Of a stretch of 64,000 bases of DNA, positions 51,193 to 58,347 are shown piece by piece. Source of the stretch: Aquabacterium sp. GTDB lineage: Bacteria; Pseudomonadota; Gammaproteobacteria; Burkholderiales; Burkholderiaceae_C. The DNA lies in the NCBI GenBank assembly GCA_023266355.1, contig JAHFQM010000002.1, positions 248,001-312,000 of the forward strand. The letters are read 5' to 3'. Numbering within the stretch: the first letter of the stretch is position 1; every line of letters starts with the position of its first letter. Made by a program: the position numbers and the translations under genes. The notes beneath the pieces are model-generated. The model was not told the origin of the DNA and searched no databases. It worked only from the letters and a program-made list of their open reading frames with translations.

Positions 51193-52467
51193 TCAAGCGC
51201 TCAGGCCGCACACCCGGTTGCGGCCTTCGAGCTTGGCCTGTTGCAGCGCCTGCTCCGCCACCACCATGACCTGCGCCACCGTCAGCTGTGGTCCCGCCTG
51301 GCAGGAGACCACGCCCACGCTGACCGTCAGGTGCAAGGCCGTGGTTGAGCTCTCGTGGCGGACCTGCAGGGCCTCCACGGCCTGGCGGATGCGCTCGGCA
51401 GCGCCCACGGCGAACGAGGCATCGGTGCGCGGCAGCACCACGATGAACTCCTCGCCGCCGTAACGCGCCACGGCGTCGCCTGTGCGGCGTTGACCATCCT
51501 GCAGCAAGCGCGCCACCTTCTGCAAACAGGCGTCACCGGCCGGGTTGCCGTAGCGCTCGTTGAATTTCTTGAAGTGGTCGATGTCCACCAGCAACACGCT
51601 GAGGGGGTCACCATCGCGCCTGGCGCGCTCCCACAGCAGGGACAGGTGCTCCTGGATGTGGCTGCGGTTGTGCAAGCCCGTGAGCGCATCGATGTCAGAG
51701 ACTTCGCGCAAGCGCGTGTGCGCCAAGCTGAGCTCACTGACCAGGCCGCGCTCGCGCAGGGTCAGGAGGTAACGCCGCCGTTCATCGCGCTCCAGGAAGT
51801 AGTTGGCACTGAGGGTGAACAGGGCCACGGACAGCACCATCGAGCTGATGGGCCACAGCAGGCGGGCAGGGAAGTCAGGGGTGGCCATCACGCCCACGAC
51901 AAAGGTGCCCAGCAAAACCAGTGTGAACACCGCCGCGAACCAGAACCTCAGGCGCTGCACCACGTTGCCGTAGGTGATGACCACCATGAAACCCACCGGG
52001 TAGAAATACACAAGCGGGCTGCGCGACATCAGCAGGATGATGGCCAAGCTGACGGCCGCACCGATGCCGCCCAGCAAAGCCAGCACATCCACGATGCTCG
52101 GCGGAGCCTGGCGCAACCAGGGCAGGGTGCCTTTGTGGAAGGCATACAGCACCAGCAATGAAATGGGCGTGAACACCAGCAAGCGCAACTCCACGGCCAG
52201 CCAGAAGACATCGCCGGCCATCATGTAATCTGCCAGCAGGAAGCCGTTGTAGATGAACAGCGAGATCAGGCCACTGATCAGGAAATGCTGGGCACGCGCC
52301 GCTGCGCCATCCTGCTGGAACTGCTGCTCCATGTCGGAGGGAAATGACATCCATGGGAAGCCATGCTCCAGCAGCTCGTGGATGCGGTCCATGGACGTGC
52401 GCTGGCGGAAGGCGCCGAAATCGCTTTCAGGGAAGGCTTGGGCAGAGATGGGCGCCGCGGTGTTCAT
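51193..52467 (-). CDS. Membrane diguanylate cyclase (first of a tandem pair)
   Basis: A 424-residue protein with about six N-terminal hydrophobic segments (residues 65-235, for example FLISGLISLFIYNGFLLADY and AALLLI-type stretches). A GGDEF domain runs from about 265 to 420. The catalytic core LLVDIDHFKKFNERYG and the signature RYGGEEF are intact. An RTGD motif five residues before GGEEF is the RxxD inhibitory site, so product feedback is expected. It makes cyclic di-GMP. The next gene upstream is a paralog with the same layout, four bases away, so the two are probably co-transcribed. Confidence 0.92.
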   Translation of the reverse strand: MNTAAPISAQAFPESDFGAFRQRTSMDRIHELLEHGFPWMSFPSDMEQQFQQDGAAARAQHFLISGLISLFIYNGFLLADYMMAGDVFWLAVELRLLVFTPISLLVLYAFHKGTLPWLRQAPPSIVDVLALLGGIGAAVSLAIILLMSRSPLVYFYPVGFMVVITYGNVVQRLRFWFAAVFTLVLLGTFVVGVMATPDFPARLLWPISSMVLSVALFTLSANYFLERDERRRYLLTLRERGLVSELSLAHTRLREVSDIDALTGLHNRSHIQEHLSLLWERARRDGDPLSVLLVDIDHFKKFNERYGNPAGDACLQKVARLLQDGQRRTGDAVARYGGEEFIVVLPRTDASFAVGAAERIRQAVEALQVRHESSTTALHLTVSVGVVSCQAGPQLTVAQVMVVAEQALQQAKLEGRNRVCGLSA

Positions 52468-52470
52468 GGC

Positions 52471-53796
52471 TCAGTCCTGGGTCCCGAAGGCAATGACGCG
52501 GTTGCGGCCACGTTTTTTGGCCAGGTGCAAGGCCTCGTCGGCCGCGGCCAGCAGCTGCGCCATGTTCGCGTGCGGCGAGTTGGGCCGCATGCAGGACACG
52601 CCCACGCTCACGGTGACATCGCCCAGCGCTTCCACGCCCTTGCGCACGCGCTCGGCCGCACCCACGGCCGTCTGCAACGAGGTGTCGCTCATGGCCACGA
52701 TGAACTCTTCGCCGCCAAAGCGGGCCACCATGTCTTCCGGGCGACGCAGGCGGTGCTTGAGGATGCCCGCCACCGCCTTGAGGCAGGCATCGCCCCGCAG
52801 GTGGCCTTGCTGTCCGTTGTAGGACTTGAAATCGTCGATGTCGATGAGCATCAGTGACATCTCGCTGCCATCTTCGCGGGCCTGGGCCCACATCGCCAGC
52901 AAGGATGCGTCGAAGTGCCGCCGGCTGGCCAGCTCGGTCAGCAAGTCACTGCGCGATGCGGCTTCCAATCGGGCGTTGGCCTGGCGCAGCTCGTCTTGCA
53001 GCACGCGGTCGCGCATCAGGCGCAGCCAGTTTTCGCGGACATCGTGCTCCTGGGAATACGCGCCATACAAGGTGAACACCACGGCCGAGATCAGCGTCAG
53101 CGCTGCCGGCGCCATGATGGTGACGGGTGCGTCGGGCACCTGCCACCAGCCGTAGAAATAGATCGCCACGACCAGGCTGTCGAGCACCAGCGCAGGGCGA
53201 AACCGCAGGCGCGCCACCGTGTTGCAGTACACCACGATGACCGTGAGGCTGACCAGGTAGGGCCCGGCCAAGGCGTCCTGGCTGCGCACGCACAGCCAGG
53301 TGTTGAGCGCGGCAGCGCAGCAGCCTGCCACCACGATCATGGCTTCGCGCAGCCGCGGGCTGGGCATGCGCATCAGGACAAACAGCCCCGCCAAGGTGGC
53401 CGGCGTGTAAACGAACAAGCGCCATTGCAGGGCCGTGTCAAACACGTCCGGGATCATCATCCAGTCGGACAGCAACAGCCAGTTGAACAGCACGCTGACC
53501 AGCGCACTGCTGACCAGCAAGGTGCGCAGGCGCTGCGGGCCGGTTTCTTCCTGGAAGCGGGTTTCCAGCTCGGGTGGAAAGCGCAGGCCACGCAGGCCCG
53601 TGCGCAAGACTTCGTCCAGCACTTGTGACTCGACCGGGTCTGCCATCAACGGGCGCAATTCACGTGCGGACGCCACCGGGCGACCCCATGACGCAGGCGG
53701 TGGCGCCATGGGCGATGAGGAGGATGCTTCGAACTTTCTCACGCCTGGCCTTAACGGGTCACCTTTAACGCAGCACTCAATGTCGCACCGATCCAT
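52471..53796 (-). CDS. Membrane diguanylate cyclase (second of a tandem pair)
   Basis: Paralog of the gene just downstream, at most 441 residues. An N-terminal region of about six membrane segments (residues 90-260) precedes a GGDEF domain with LMLIDIDDFKSYNGQQG, RFGGEEFIV and the RxxD inhibitory site RPED five residues before the signature. It should make cyclic di-GMP under product control. The start is uncertain: methionines at 53796, 53709 and 53646 are all possible and none has a good ribosome site. The gene's 5' end lies about 90 bases from the left prophage attachment site, so its promoter region is close to the integration point. Confidence 0.9.
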   Translation of the reverse strand: MDRCDIECCVKGDPLRPGVRKFEASSSSPMAPPPASWGRPVASARELRPLMADPVESQVLDEVLRTGLRGLRFPPELETRFQEETGPQRLRTLLVSSALVSVLFNWLLLSDWMMIPDVFDTALQWRLFVYTPATLAGLFVLMRMPSPRLREAMIVVAGCCAAALNTWLCVRSQDALAGPYLVSLTVIVVYCNTVARLRFRPALVLDSLVVAIYFYGWWQVPDAPVTIMAPAALTLISAVVFTLYGAYSQEHDVRENWLRLMRDRVLQDELRQANARLEAASRSDLLTELASRRHFDASLLAMWAQAREDGSEMSLMLIDIDDFKSYNGQQGHLRGDACLKAVAGILKHRLRRPEDMVARFGGEEFIVAMSDTSLQTAVGAAERVRKGVEALGDVTVSVGVSCMRPNSPHANMAQLLAAADEALHLAKKRGRNRVIAFGTQD

Positions 53797-53840
53797 CGTA
53801 AAGGAAAGACTCTAACTGCTCGGAGAGCGGGGCCCATGGC

Positions 53841-54260
53841 TTACCCTGAAGTCGCGGGGCCCAGATTCGATGTCTTCCTTGGTTCATTGGTTAACATAAT
53901 ATACAGACTCCGTTCAACGACCGACGTTTCGGCGTTTGCAGGGGTAGGTGACAGGCTACTTGTCGCCACCACGGCCGCTGTCACTCCCGCGGCTGTCAGT
54001 TTTCCCAGCGCCTCACGCCAGATCGAGGCGTAGCGTTCGTCGAGCTTTGCCTCGATCTCGGCCACGGTCTGCAGCACCGGCAGGCCTGCTTTTGTAGCGA
54101 AGTAAGCGATCTCGTTTGCGTCTGGTTTGACGCGGCCTGACCGCCATTCGCTGATCCGCGATTGGCTTCTGTCCAGGTCTTTCGCCATCTCACCGAAAGA
54201 CATCCCGCTTTTTTGTCGTGCCAGGTCGATTAGCAGGCGCACGTCCAGTTCGATTTGCAT
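53841..54260 (-). CDS. Phage repressor-like protein with helix-turn-helix (DUF3693-like)
   Basis: A 139-residue protein. Residues about 5-60 form a Cro/CI-type helix-turn-helix (LIDLARQKSGMSFGEMAKDL, then DRSQSRISEWRSGRVKPDAN). A C-terminal hydrophobic stretch (LTAAGVTAAVVATSSLSPTP) probably anchors it in the membrane, as in DUF3693 proteins of other filamentous phages. The start MQIELDVRLL has GGAGAA upstream. The last 22 residues are translated across the left attachment site (SLYIMLT is encoded by the dif-like core), so integration defines its C-terminus. It is divergent from the replication genes and likely represses them. Confidence 0.8.
   Translation of the reverse strand: MQIELDVRLLIDLARQKSGMSFGEMAKDLDRSQSRISEWRSGRVKPDANEIAYFATKAGLPVLQTVAEIEAKLDERYASIWREALGKLTAAGVTAAVVATSSLSPTPANAETSVVERSLYIMLTNEPRKTSNLGPATSG
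53889..53916. promoter_or_regulatory. Left attachment site, dif-like XerCD site of the prophage
   Basis: Read on the minus strand, the XerD-arm half is TTATGTTAACC (9 of 11 bases as in E. coli dif). The core is TGTATA, identical to dif, while the XerC-arm half (TGAACGGAGTC) is poor. The good arm faces the chromosome and the poor arm faces the prophage. Confidence 0.8.
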
Positions 54261-54342
54261 TTTGCGTTTCTCCGGAAAAATGCAGTACATTTCGGAAACC
54301 GTAAGTTGTTTCGGCTTTCCGTAAAGACAAACTGTACACCGC
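54261..54342. promoter_or_regulatory. Divergent operator/promoter of the prophage
   Basis: The 82-base gap between the repressor and the replication genes has three related motifs of the form TTTCnGGAAA: near 54268-54278 (TTTCTCCGGAAA), 54290-54299 (TTTCGGAAAC) and 54310-54326 (TTTCGGCTTTCCGTAAA). Regular placement suggests repressor sites. Confidence 0.55.
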
Positions 54343-54576
54343 ATGTCAGCACCGTCGATTACCAGTCAGACCACCGCCAGGCGCTTTGCCTTCGGCTACC
54401 AGGCACAACAGCACGCGAACCCCTCGGAGGTCGAAGGGAATCAACCTGCACGGGTGCAGGCCAATCCGCGTGCACGTGATCTGCACCAGCGCGCAGACCA
54501 GATGTTTGCCCTTGGCTACATCGCCAGTGGCTGGAAGCTGCGTGAACAGGCCTGGAAGGCGGAGGGCACTGCATGA
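54343..54576 (+). CDS. Small prophage protein of unknown function
   Basis: A 77-residue soluble protein just after the operator region. It starts MSAPSITSQTTARRF and ends with a charged helical part (RDLHQRADQMFALGYIASGW). It matches no family that can be named. Its stop codon overlaps the start of the replication initiator (ATGA), so it is the first gene of the rightward operon and is translationally coupled to it. Proteins of similar size and place are found in other filamentous phages. No good ribosome site precedes the ATG. A role as an early regulator is only a guess. Confidence 0.6.
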   Translation: MSAPSITSQTTARRFAFGYQAQQHANPSEVEGNQPARVQANPRARDLHQRADQMFALGYIASGWKLREQAWKAEGTA

Positions 54577-55670
54577 CCAGGAAGAGTTTTTCAGACCTGG
54601 TAGAGCAGGGCGCGAAGGCTCGGCGCAACGCGGCGGCGGCCGAGGGCGCGCAGCGCACGCGAACGCCGCCGCGGGGCGGCCTCGTTTCCCCCCCCTCTCT
54701 AACAGGGGGGGAAACTTCCGCAATGCGCGGTGGTGCCAAGGTCGATTGGATGACCTGCACGTGGCTCCCCGACCCTGACGAATGGGTGCCGGGCTCAGTC
54801 CGGGACCTGTTGACAGCGGTCATCGGTCCTGTGACCGGCGTGGAAGCTCCCGGGATGTTCGGTTACGAGCAGGGCTTGAAGTTTTTCGTCACCTTGGCCG
54901 ACGGTGTCCAGCACCACGTGGCTCGCCTTGATTGGGGCGGCAACCATCACAAGTGCCGTGCCCGACTGGATATGTCCGGCTCGGCGTGCGGCAAGGTCAT
55001 GGATTGGTCGCCTGTGGCCGACTGGATCGGGCAGCTCTGGGACTACACCTTGACGCGTGTTGACCTGGCCGTGGACTGCTTGGCTGGTGAGTTCGACGTT
55101 GAAGACGCCCGTGACTGGTACTTGTCCGGCGAGTTCCACGCAGGGGGGCGGAGGCCACGCCATAGCCTCGTCGGAGATTGGTTGGACCCTGCCTATGGGC
55201 GCACCATGGAGATCGGCAGGCGCGGCAACGGGAAGATGCTCCGCGCTTATGAGAAGGGCCGACAGCTCGGCGACACGTCCAGCCCCTGGACCCGCTGGGA
55301 GGTCGAGCTGCGAAACATCGACCGTGACCTCCCCCTCGATGTCCTGACCCGCTGCGATGAGTACTTCGTCGGCGCGTATCGATGCCTCGAACGCATCCTG
55401 GATGCGTCAGCAGAGCGCATCCTCACCGCACAGGCTGAAGGTGAGATCGCCCTCGGCAAGCTCGTACACCACGCACGTGAGGCCTATGGGCGCGTCGTGC
55501 ACACCTTGCGGCTCAACCTCGATGCGTCCGAGCTGCTCGACTTCATTTCTCGGCCAGGTATTCCCAAGCGACTCGAAAAGGCGAGTCTGGCCGGGTTCAC
55601 TGCTGCGGTGTCGCCTGCCGCTTATCTCCGAGAGGAAACGAGTCATGAAAGTCCAAGTCGTGGGTTTTGA
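54573..55670 (+). CDS. Rolling-circle replication initiator (RstA/Rep_trans type)
   Basis: A 365-residue initiator that nicks the double-stranded phage form to start rolling-circle replication. The Rep_trans signature is visible as WDYTLTRVDLAVDCLAGEF near residue 160, RNGN-type GRRGNGKMLRAYEKGRQLGD near 215, and RWEVELRNIDRDLPLD near 245. The N-terminal 50 residues are low in complexity and are coded over a perfect 11-bp hairpin (54684-54715). That hairpin is probably the origin, giving residues SPPSLTGGET. The gene overlaps the one before it by 4 bases and the ssDNA-binding gene after it by 26. Confidence 0.87.
   Translation: MTRKSFSDLVEQGAKARRNAAAAEGAQRTRTPPRGGLVSPPSLTGGETSAMRGGAKVDWMTCTWLPDPDEWVPGSVRDLLTAVIGPVTGVEAPGMFGYEQGLKFFVTLADGVQHHVARLDWGGNHHKCRARLDMSGSACGKVMDWSPVADWIGQLWDYTLTRVDLAVDCLAGEFDVEDARDWYLSGEFHAGGRRPRHSLVGDWLDPAYGRTMEIGRRGNGKMLRAYEKGRQLGDTSSPWTRWEVELRNIDRDLPLDVLTRCDEYFVGAYRCLERILDASAERILTAQAEGEIALGKLVHHAREAYGRVVHTLRLNLDASELLDFISRPGIPKRLEKASLAGFTAAVSPAAYLREETSHESPSRGF
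54684..54715 (+). promoter_or_regulatory. Candidate plus-strand replication origin hairpin inside rep
   Basis: GTTTCCCCCCC and GGGGGGGAAAC pair perfectly over 11 bp around the loop CTCTCTAACA. The loop resembles the CTCTAATAG nick region of pT181-type plasmids, whose initiators belong to the same Rep_trans family. It lies in the 5' third of the initiator's own gene, as in other rolling-circle replicons. Confidence 0.6.
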
Positions 55671-55953
55671 GATCACCGAGGGTGTCTCCAAGAAGACCGG
55701 CCAACCGTACGCCATCGGCAAGCTGCACTGCACGCTTCCCCTGGCCCCAGCACAAGGCCAGAGCAACAAGGCCAAGGGCTCGATGGGCGCGAGCTATCAG
55801 TGTGACGTCAGCGTGTTGCGCAAAGTCGAACACCTCGCGCCGCCCTTCGTTGCCGAGCTCGAGCAGCAAGACATCATGCGTTACGGCGAACGCAAGACCG
55901 AGATCGTCTCCGTCGTTCCTACCCAGTTGACGCCTGCACCGAAGGCTGCGTGA
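55645..55953 (+). CDS. Single-stranded DNA-binding protein (G5P-like)
   Basis: A 102-residue protein in the place of the gene V ssDNA-binding protein of filamentous phages, which coats the single-stranded genome before export. It starts MKVQVVGFEITEGVSKKTGQ and has the VVGFEI...SKKTGQPYAIGKLHC pattern of helix-destabilising proteins of Burkholderiales and Xanthomonas inoviruses. GAGGAAACG precedes the ATG. It overlaps the end of the initiator gene, and the next tiny gene begins within its stop codon (TGATG). Confidence 0.82.
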   Translation: MKVQVVGFEITEGVSKKTGQPYAIGKLHCTLPLAPAQGQSNKAKGSMGASYQCDVSVLRKVEHLAPPFVAELEQQDIMRYGERKTEIVSVVPTQLTPAPKAA

Positions 55954-56051
55954 TGTTTCTGCTTGGGCTCATCGCTGGTTTTGGCGCTGGTGCCCTTGTG
56001 GCGCTTTGCTGGGCTGCGTCTGTGCCTCCGCGGAGGGTGCATGGCCGTTGA
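55953..56051 (+). CDS. 32-residue membrane protein (pVII/pIX-like)
   Basis: A 32-residue protein: an N-terminal hydrophobic helix (MFLLGLIAGFGAGALVALCW) followed by a short basic tail with PPRR. The ATG overlaps the ssDNA-binding gene stop codon, and the stop codon overlaps the next gene. Size, topology and place match the tiny virion-tip proteins of filamentous phages, but sequence identity to them cannot be claimed. Confidence 0.7.
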   Translation: MFLLGLIAGFGAGALVALCWAASVPPRRVHGR

Positions 56052-56400
56052 CTATACGTATGTTTGGTGTGTCTCCTTTGGTGAGGCCAACGATTATTGG
56101 CTGTCGAGTCTTGGCACATTTGAGCAGTACATGAGTCAGGGCTATTCTTGCGGCAGGACGTGGACTGTCATCAAAACCACTGATTTCCAGGCCATTTTGT
56201 CTGCGCAGGGCGGTCCCGTTGTTTCTTCGTTCACGGCTGAGGAAGTTGCCGCGCTCAAATTTCAGGCGAACAACCCTTCGCCTTTCAATCTGTCCATTTC
56301 GGACGGTGCTCTCGTGTCTGGTGCCATCGTGGGCACGTGGGCGGTTGCCTGGGCTGCGCGTCAATTCGTGCGCGCCCTGGGCTCAGATGGTGAGGAGTGA
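56041..56400 (+). CDS. Prophage protein with C-terminal membrane segment
   Basis: A 119-residue protein not recognised as a known family. Residues 1-85 are soluble and aromatic-rich (MAVDYTYVWCVSFGEANDYW), with two cysteines. A hydrophobic segment follows near 92-110 (DGALVSGAIVGTWAVAWAAR). A strong GGAGGGT site precedes the ATG, which lies 11 bases inside the tiny gene before it. Its stop overlaps the region before the coat gene. Position between the ssDNA-binding and coat genes suggests a minor virion protein. Base composition begins to fall here relative to the chromosome. Confidence 0.7.
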   Translation: MAVDYTYVWCVSFGEANDYWLSSLGTFEQYMSQGYSCGRTWTVIKTTDFQAILSAQGGPVVSSFTAEEVAALKFQANNPSPFNLSISDGALVSGAIVGTWAVAWAARQFVRALGSDGEE

Positions 56401-56405
56401 TTTTC

Positions 56406-56621
56406 ATGCAATTCAACAAGTTCGCACGCGCTGGCGCGCTCGTCTCTGGCTTGGCTCTGTCTGCCGGTGCCGCCATGGCTCAGTCCACCGGTGCCACCGA
56501 TGTGACCGCCGCCATCACCGAGATCAGCAATGCCAAGTCCAATGTGTTGCAGATCGGCCTGGCCGTCTTCGGCGTGGCCGTGGGCGTCAAGCTGTACAAG
56601 TGGCTGAAGTCTGCCCTGTGA
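56406..56621 (+). CDS. Major coat protein (pVIII-like)
   Basis: A 71-residue precoat protein. Residues 1-23 form a signal peptide (basic FNKFAR, hydrophobic core, AMA cleavage site), leaving a mature chain of about 48 residues. The mature part has an amphipathic start (QSTGATDVTAAITEISNAKS), one membrane helix (NVLQIGLAVFGVAVGVKLY) and a basic end (KWLKSAL) that would contact DNA. This is the classic pVIII layout. A rho-independent terminator follows directly, as in other inoviruses, giving high coat expression relative to downstream genes. An alternative GTG start lies at 56397. Confidence 0.92.
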   Translation: MQFNKFARAGALVSGLALSAGAAMAQSTGATDVTAAITEISNAKSNVLQIGLAVFGVAVGVKLYKWLKSAL

Positions 56622-56643
56622 TTCGACCAGGTCGATGAACGCA

Positions 56644-56671
56644 GGGGTCGGCTAAACACCGGCCCCTTTTT
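56644..56671 (+). terminator. Terminator after the coat gene
   Basis: GGGGTCGG and CCGGCCCC form an 8-bp stem around a 7-base loop, followed by TTTTT. It separates the replication/coat transcript from the adsorption and assembly genes. Confidence 0.9.
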
Positions 56672-56686
56672 CAATTGAGGTGCAAG

Positions 56687-56746
56687 ATGGGCATTTACGT
56701 ACTAATTGCGATATTGGGGGCGGCATGGCTTATTTTTCGCCTTTGA
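56687..56746 (+). CDS. 19-residue hydrophobic peptide before the adsorption gene
   Basis: ATGGGC... encodes MGIYVLIAILGAAWLIFRL, a single hydrophobic helix. It has a good TTGAGG ribosome site, whereas the overlapping adsorption-protein ATG at 56725 has only GGGGGCGGC. It may be a tiny virion or leader peptide whose translation opens the next gene. It is too short for proof. Confidence 0.45.
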   Translation: MGIYVLIAILGAAWLIFRL

Positions 56747-58035
56747 TTTCTCTAGTTTTCTTTCTGTTATCAGTTCTTCCCATTTCTTCTATTGCTCAGG
56801 CCACCTATACCGTTACGTTTGCTGGCGTTACATCCACCAACTCCACGGTGGCCGAAGCCGCTGATGCTATTGCCGTTGTGCTAACGTCACGGCAAATTGT
56901 TGCCTGTACTACTGCTAACGGCGTCCCTACTGGCTATTCCTATTTTGCTGTCCAGTCAGTTAATGGTTTGTCCGTTCAATTTGTTGTCACCTATGGTGCG
57001 AATTGTGGTATTGCTCCTTTTCATCCTGCGCCAGTACTCGCCACCACTAATGCGGCACCGGTTACGTGCGCTCCCGGTCAGAGTCGTGATCCTGAAACAA
57101 ACACCTGTGACTGTGATTCAAACTATCAAGTCGGCGGGCAAATGGTTAACGGCGATTCCATTGACGGTTGTAAGGGTGGCTGTAAGATCTTGCTTAAATC
57201 GGGCTGGTATGACAAGACGGCTAATGTCACATGGGGGCGGGATTGGGTTCAAACTGGCAGTAAATGCGTCGTGAGTGACCAAGAGGTTTTGGCGCCTACT
57301 GACCCTAAGGCGACTGAGGCTCAAAAGTGTGGTGCGGGTCTGTGTCCTGGTACGGTCAACGGTCAGGCGGTTTGCGTTGCGTGCACCTCTCCACGTGAGA
57401 CCACCACCAACAAGGACGCGTCCACTGAGGTCAGCACGCCTGCCAGCGGTGCATCCTCGGCCACATCATCCACCTCGTCGGGTTCGTCCACGACCAAGTG
57501 CGAAGGAGACAAGTGCACCACGACCACCACCACCACCACCACGAACCCTGACGGCTCCAAGACCGACAAGACCAGCACGAAGGAACAGCCCAAAAGCGAT
57601 TTCTGCACTGACAACCCACGCTCGTCGATTTGCAAAGAGGGCGGCACGTGGGGCGGTTCTTGCGGCTCCTTCAGTTGCGACGGGGACGCGGTGACGTGTG
57701 CCATTGCGCAGGCTTCTTGGAAGAGTGCATGCGCCCTCGACATCGAGCCCACTGACTCCAAGGTCCAGGCCGGCAACACCGCATTGAGTGGTGGTGATCG
57801 TCCAGCCGGTCACCCTGGCAACAATCCGAGTTCGTCACTGTTCACCGCGAACCTTGATCAAACGAACCCGTATGGCTCCACCTGTCCGGCTGACATCCCT
57901 CTCAACGTGATGGGCAACGTTGTGTCCATCCCTCTCAGTTCTGCCTGCGACACGTTCAGGCTCATGGGTCAAGTTGCCGTCGCCTTCACGCTGCTGGCGG
58001 CTGCATTCGTCATTTTCGGCGGCGTCAAGGGGTAA
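56725..58035 (+). CDS. Adsorption (pIII-like) minor coat protein
   Basis: A 436-residue phage tip protein that would bind the host receptor. A signal peptide covers residues 1-25 (LVFFLLSVLPISSIAQA). An N-terminal domain of about 85 residues is followed by a Cys-rich segment (CAPGQSRDPETNTCDCDSNY near 113). A low-complexity linker near 235-300 includes a run of eight Thr coded by an ACC repeat at 57520-57541. A Cys-rich C-terminal domain (CGSFSCDGDAVTCAIAQASW near 310) and a membrane anchor follow (VAVAFTLLAAAFVIFGGVKG near 415-436). The first 600 bases are clearly richer in A+T than the rest, which suggests exchange of the receptor-binding domain. Confidence 0.85.
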   Translation: MAYFSPLISLVFFLLSVLPISSIAQATYTVTFAGVTSTNSTVAEAADAIAVVLTSRQIVACTTANGVPTGYSYFAVQSVNGLSVQFVVTYGANCGIAPFHPAPVLATTNAAPVTCAPGQSRDPETNTCDCDSNYQVGGQMVNGDSIDGCKGGCKILLKSGWYDKTANVTWGRDWVQTGSKCVVSDQEVLAPTDPKATEAQKCGAGLCPGTVNGQAVCVACTSPRETTTNKDASTEVSTPASGASSATSSTSSGSSTTKCEGDKCTTTTTTTTTNPDGSKTDKTSTKEQPKSDFCTDNPRSSICKEGGTWGGSCGSFSCDGDAVTCAIAQASWKSACALDIEPTDSKVQAGNTALSGGDRPAGHPGNNPSSSLFTANLDQTNPYGSTCPADIPLNVMGNVVSIPLSSACDTFRLMGQVAVAFTLLAAAFVIFGGVKG

Positions 58036-58038
58036 GTC

Positions 58039-58347
58039 ATGAACATGTTCATCGCCGCGTTGCTCGGTGGTTTGGTGCAGGTTGCCGGGTCATTGGTGGG
58101 CAGGGTGTTGCTGTCGCTTGGCATCGGCTTCGTGGTCTTCAACGGCGTGGACGCTGCGTTGTCGTCTGTCAAAACTGCCGCCTTTGCGCAGCTTGCGTCT
58201 GCGTCGTCTGTCGTGCCTCAGATCGAGCGATTCTTGGGCGTGTTCCAAGTCGGAACGTGCTTCAATATCCTGTTCAGCGCCTGGGCTTCTCGACTGGTGC
58301 TGGCCGGTATCAGCGGCGGTGCACTCAAGCGGATGGTGCTCAAATGA
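58039..58347 (+). CDS. pVI-like minor coat protein (DUF2523)
   Basis: A 102-residue protein with about three hydrophobic segments: FIAALLGGLVQVAGSLVGRV followed by LLSLGIGFVVFNGVD, and a segment near the C-terminus (LVLAGISGGALKRMVLK). It matches DUF2523 proteins, which stand between the adsorption protein and Zot in many filamentous phages and act as the pVI-like tip protein. It starts 3 bases after the adsorption gene stop and its stop overlaps the start of zot (ATGA). Confidence 0.85.
   Translation: MNMFIAALLGGLVQVAGSLVGRVLLSLGIGFVVFNGVDAALSSVKTAAFAQLASASSVVPQIERFLGVFQVGTCFNILFSAWASRLVLAGISGGALKRMVLK

Noticed and set aside
57515..57545. Short ACC repeat considered as a CRISPR-like array
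   Set aside because: It is an in-frame Thr-coding microsatellite in the adsorption protein with no spacers.
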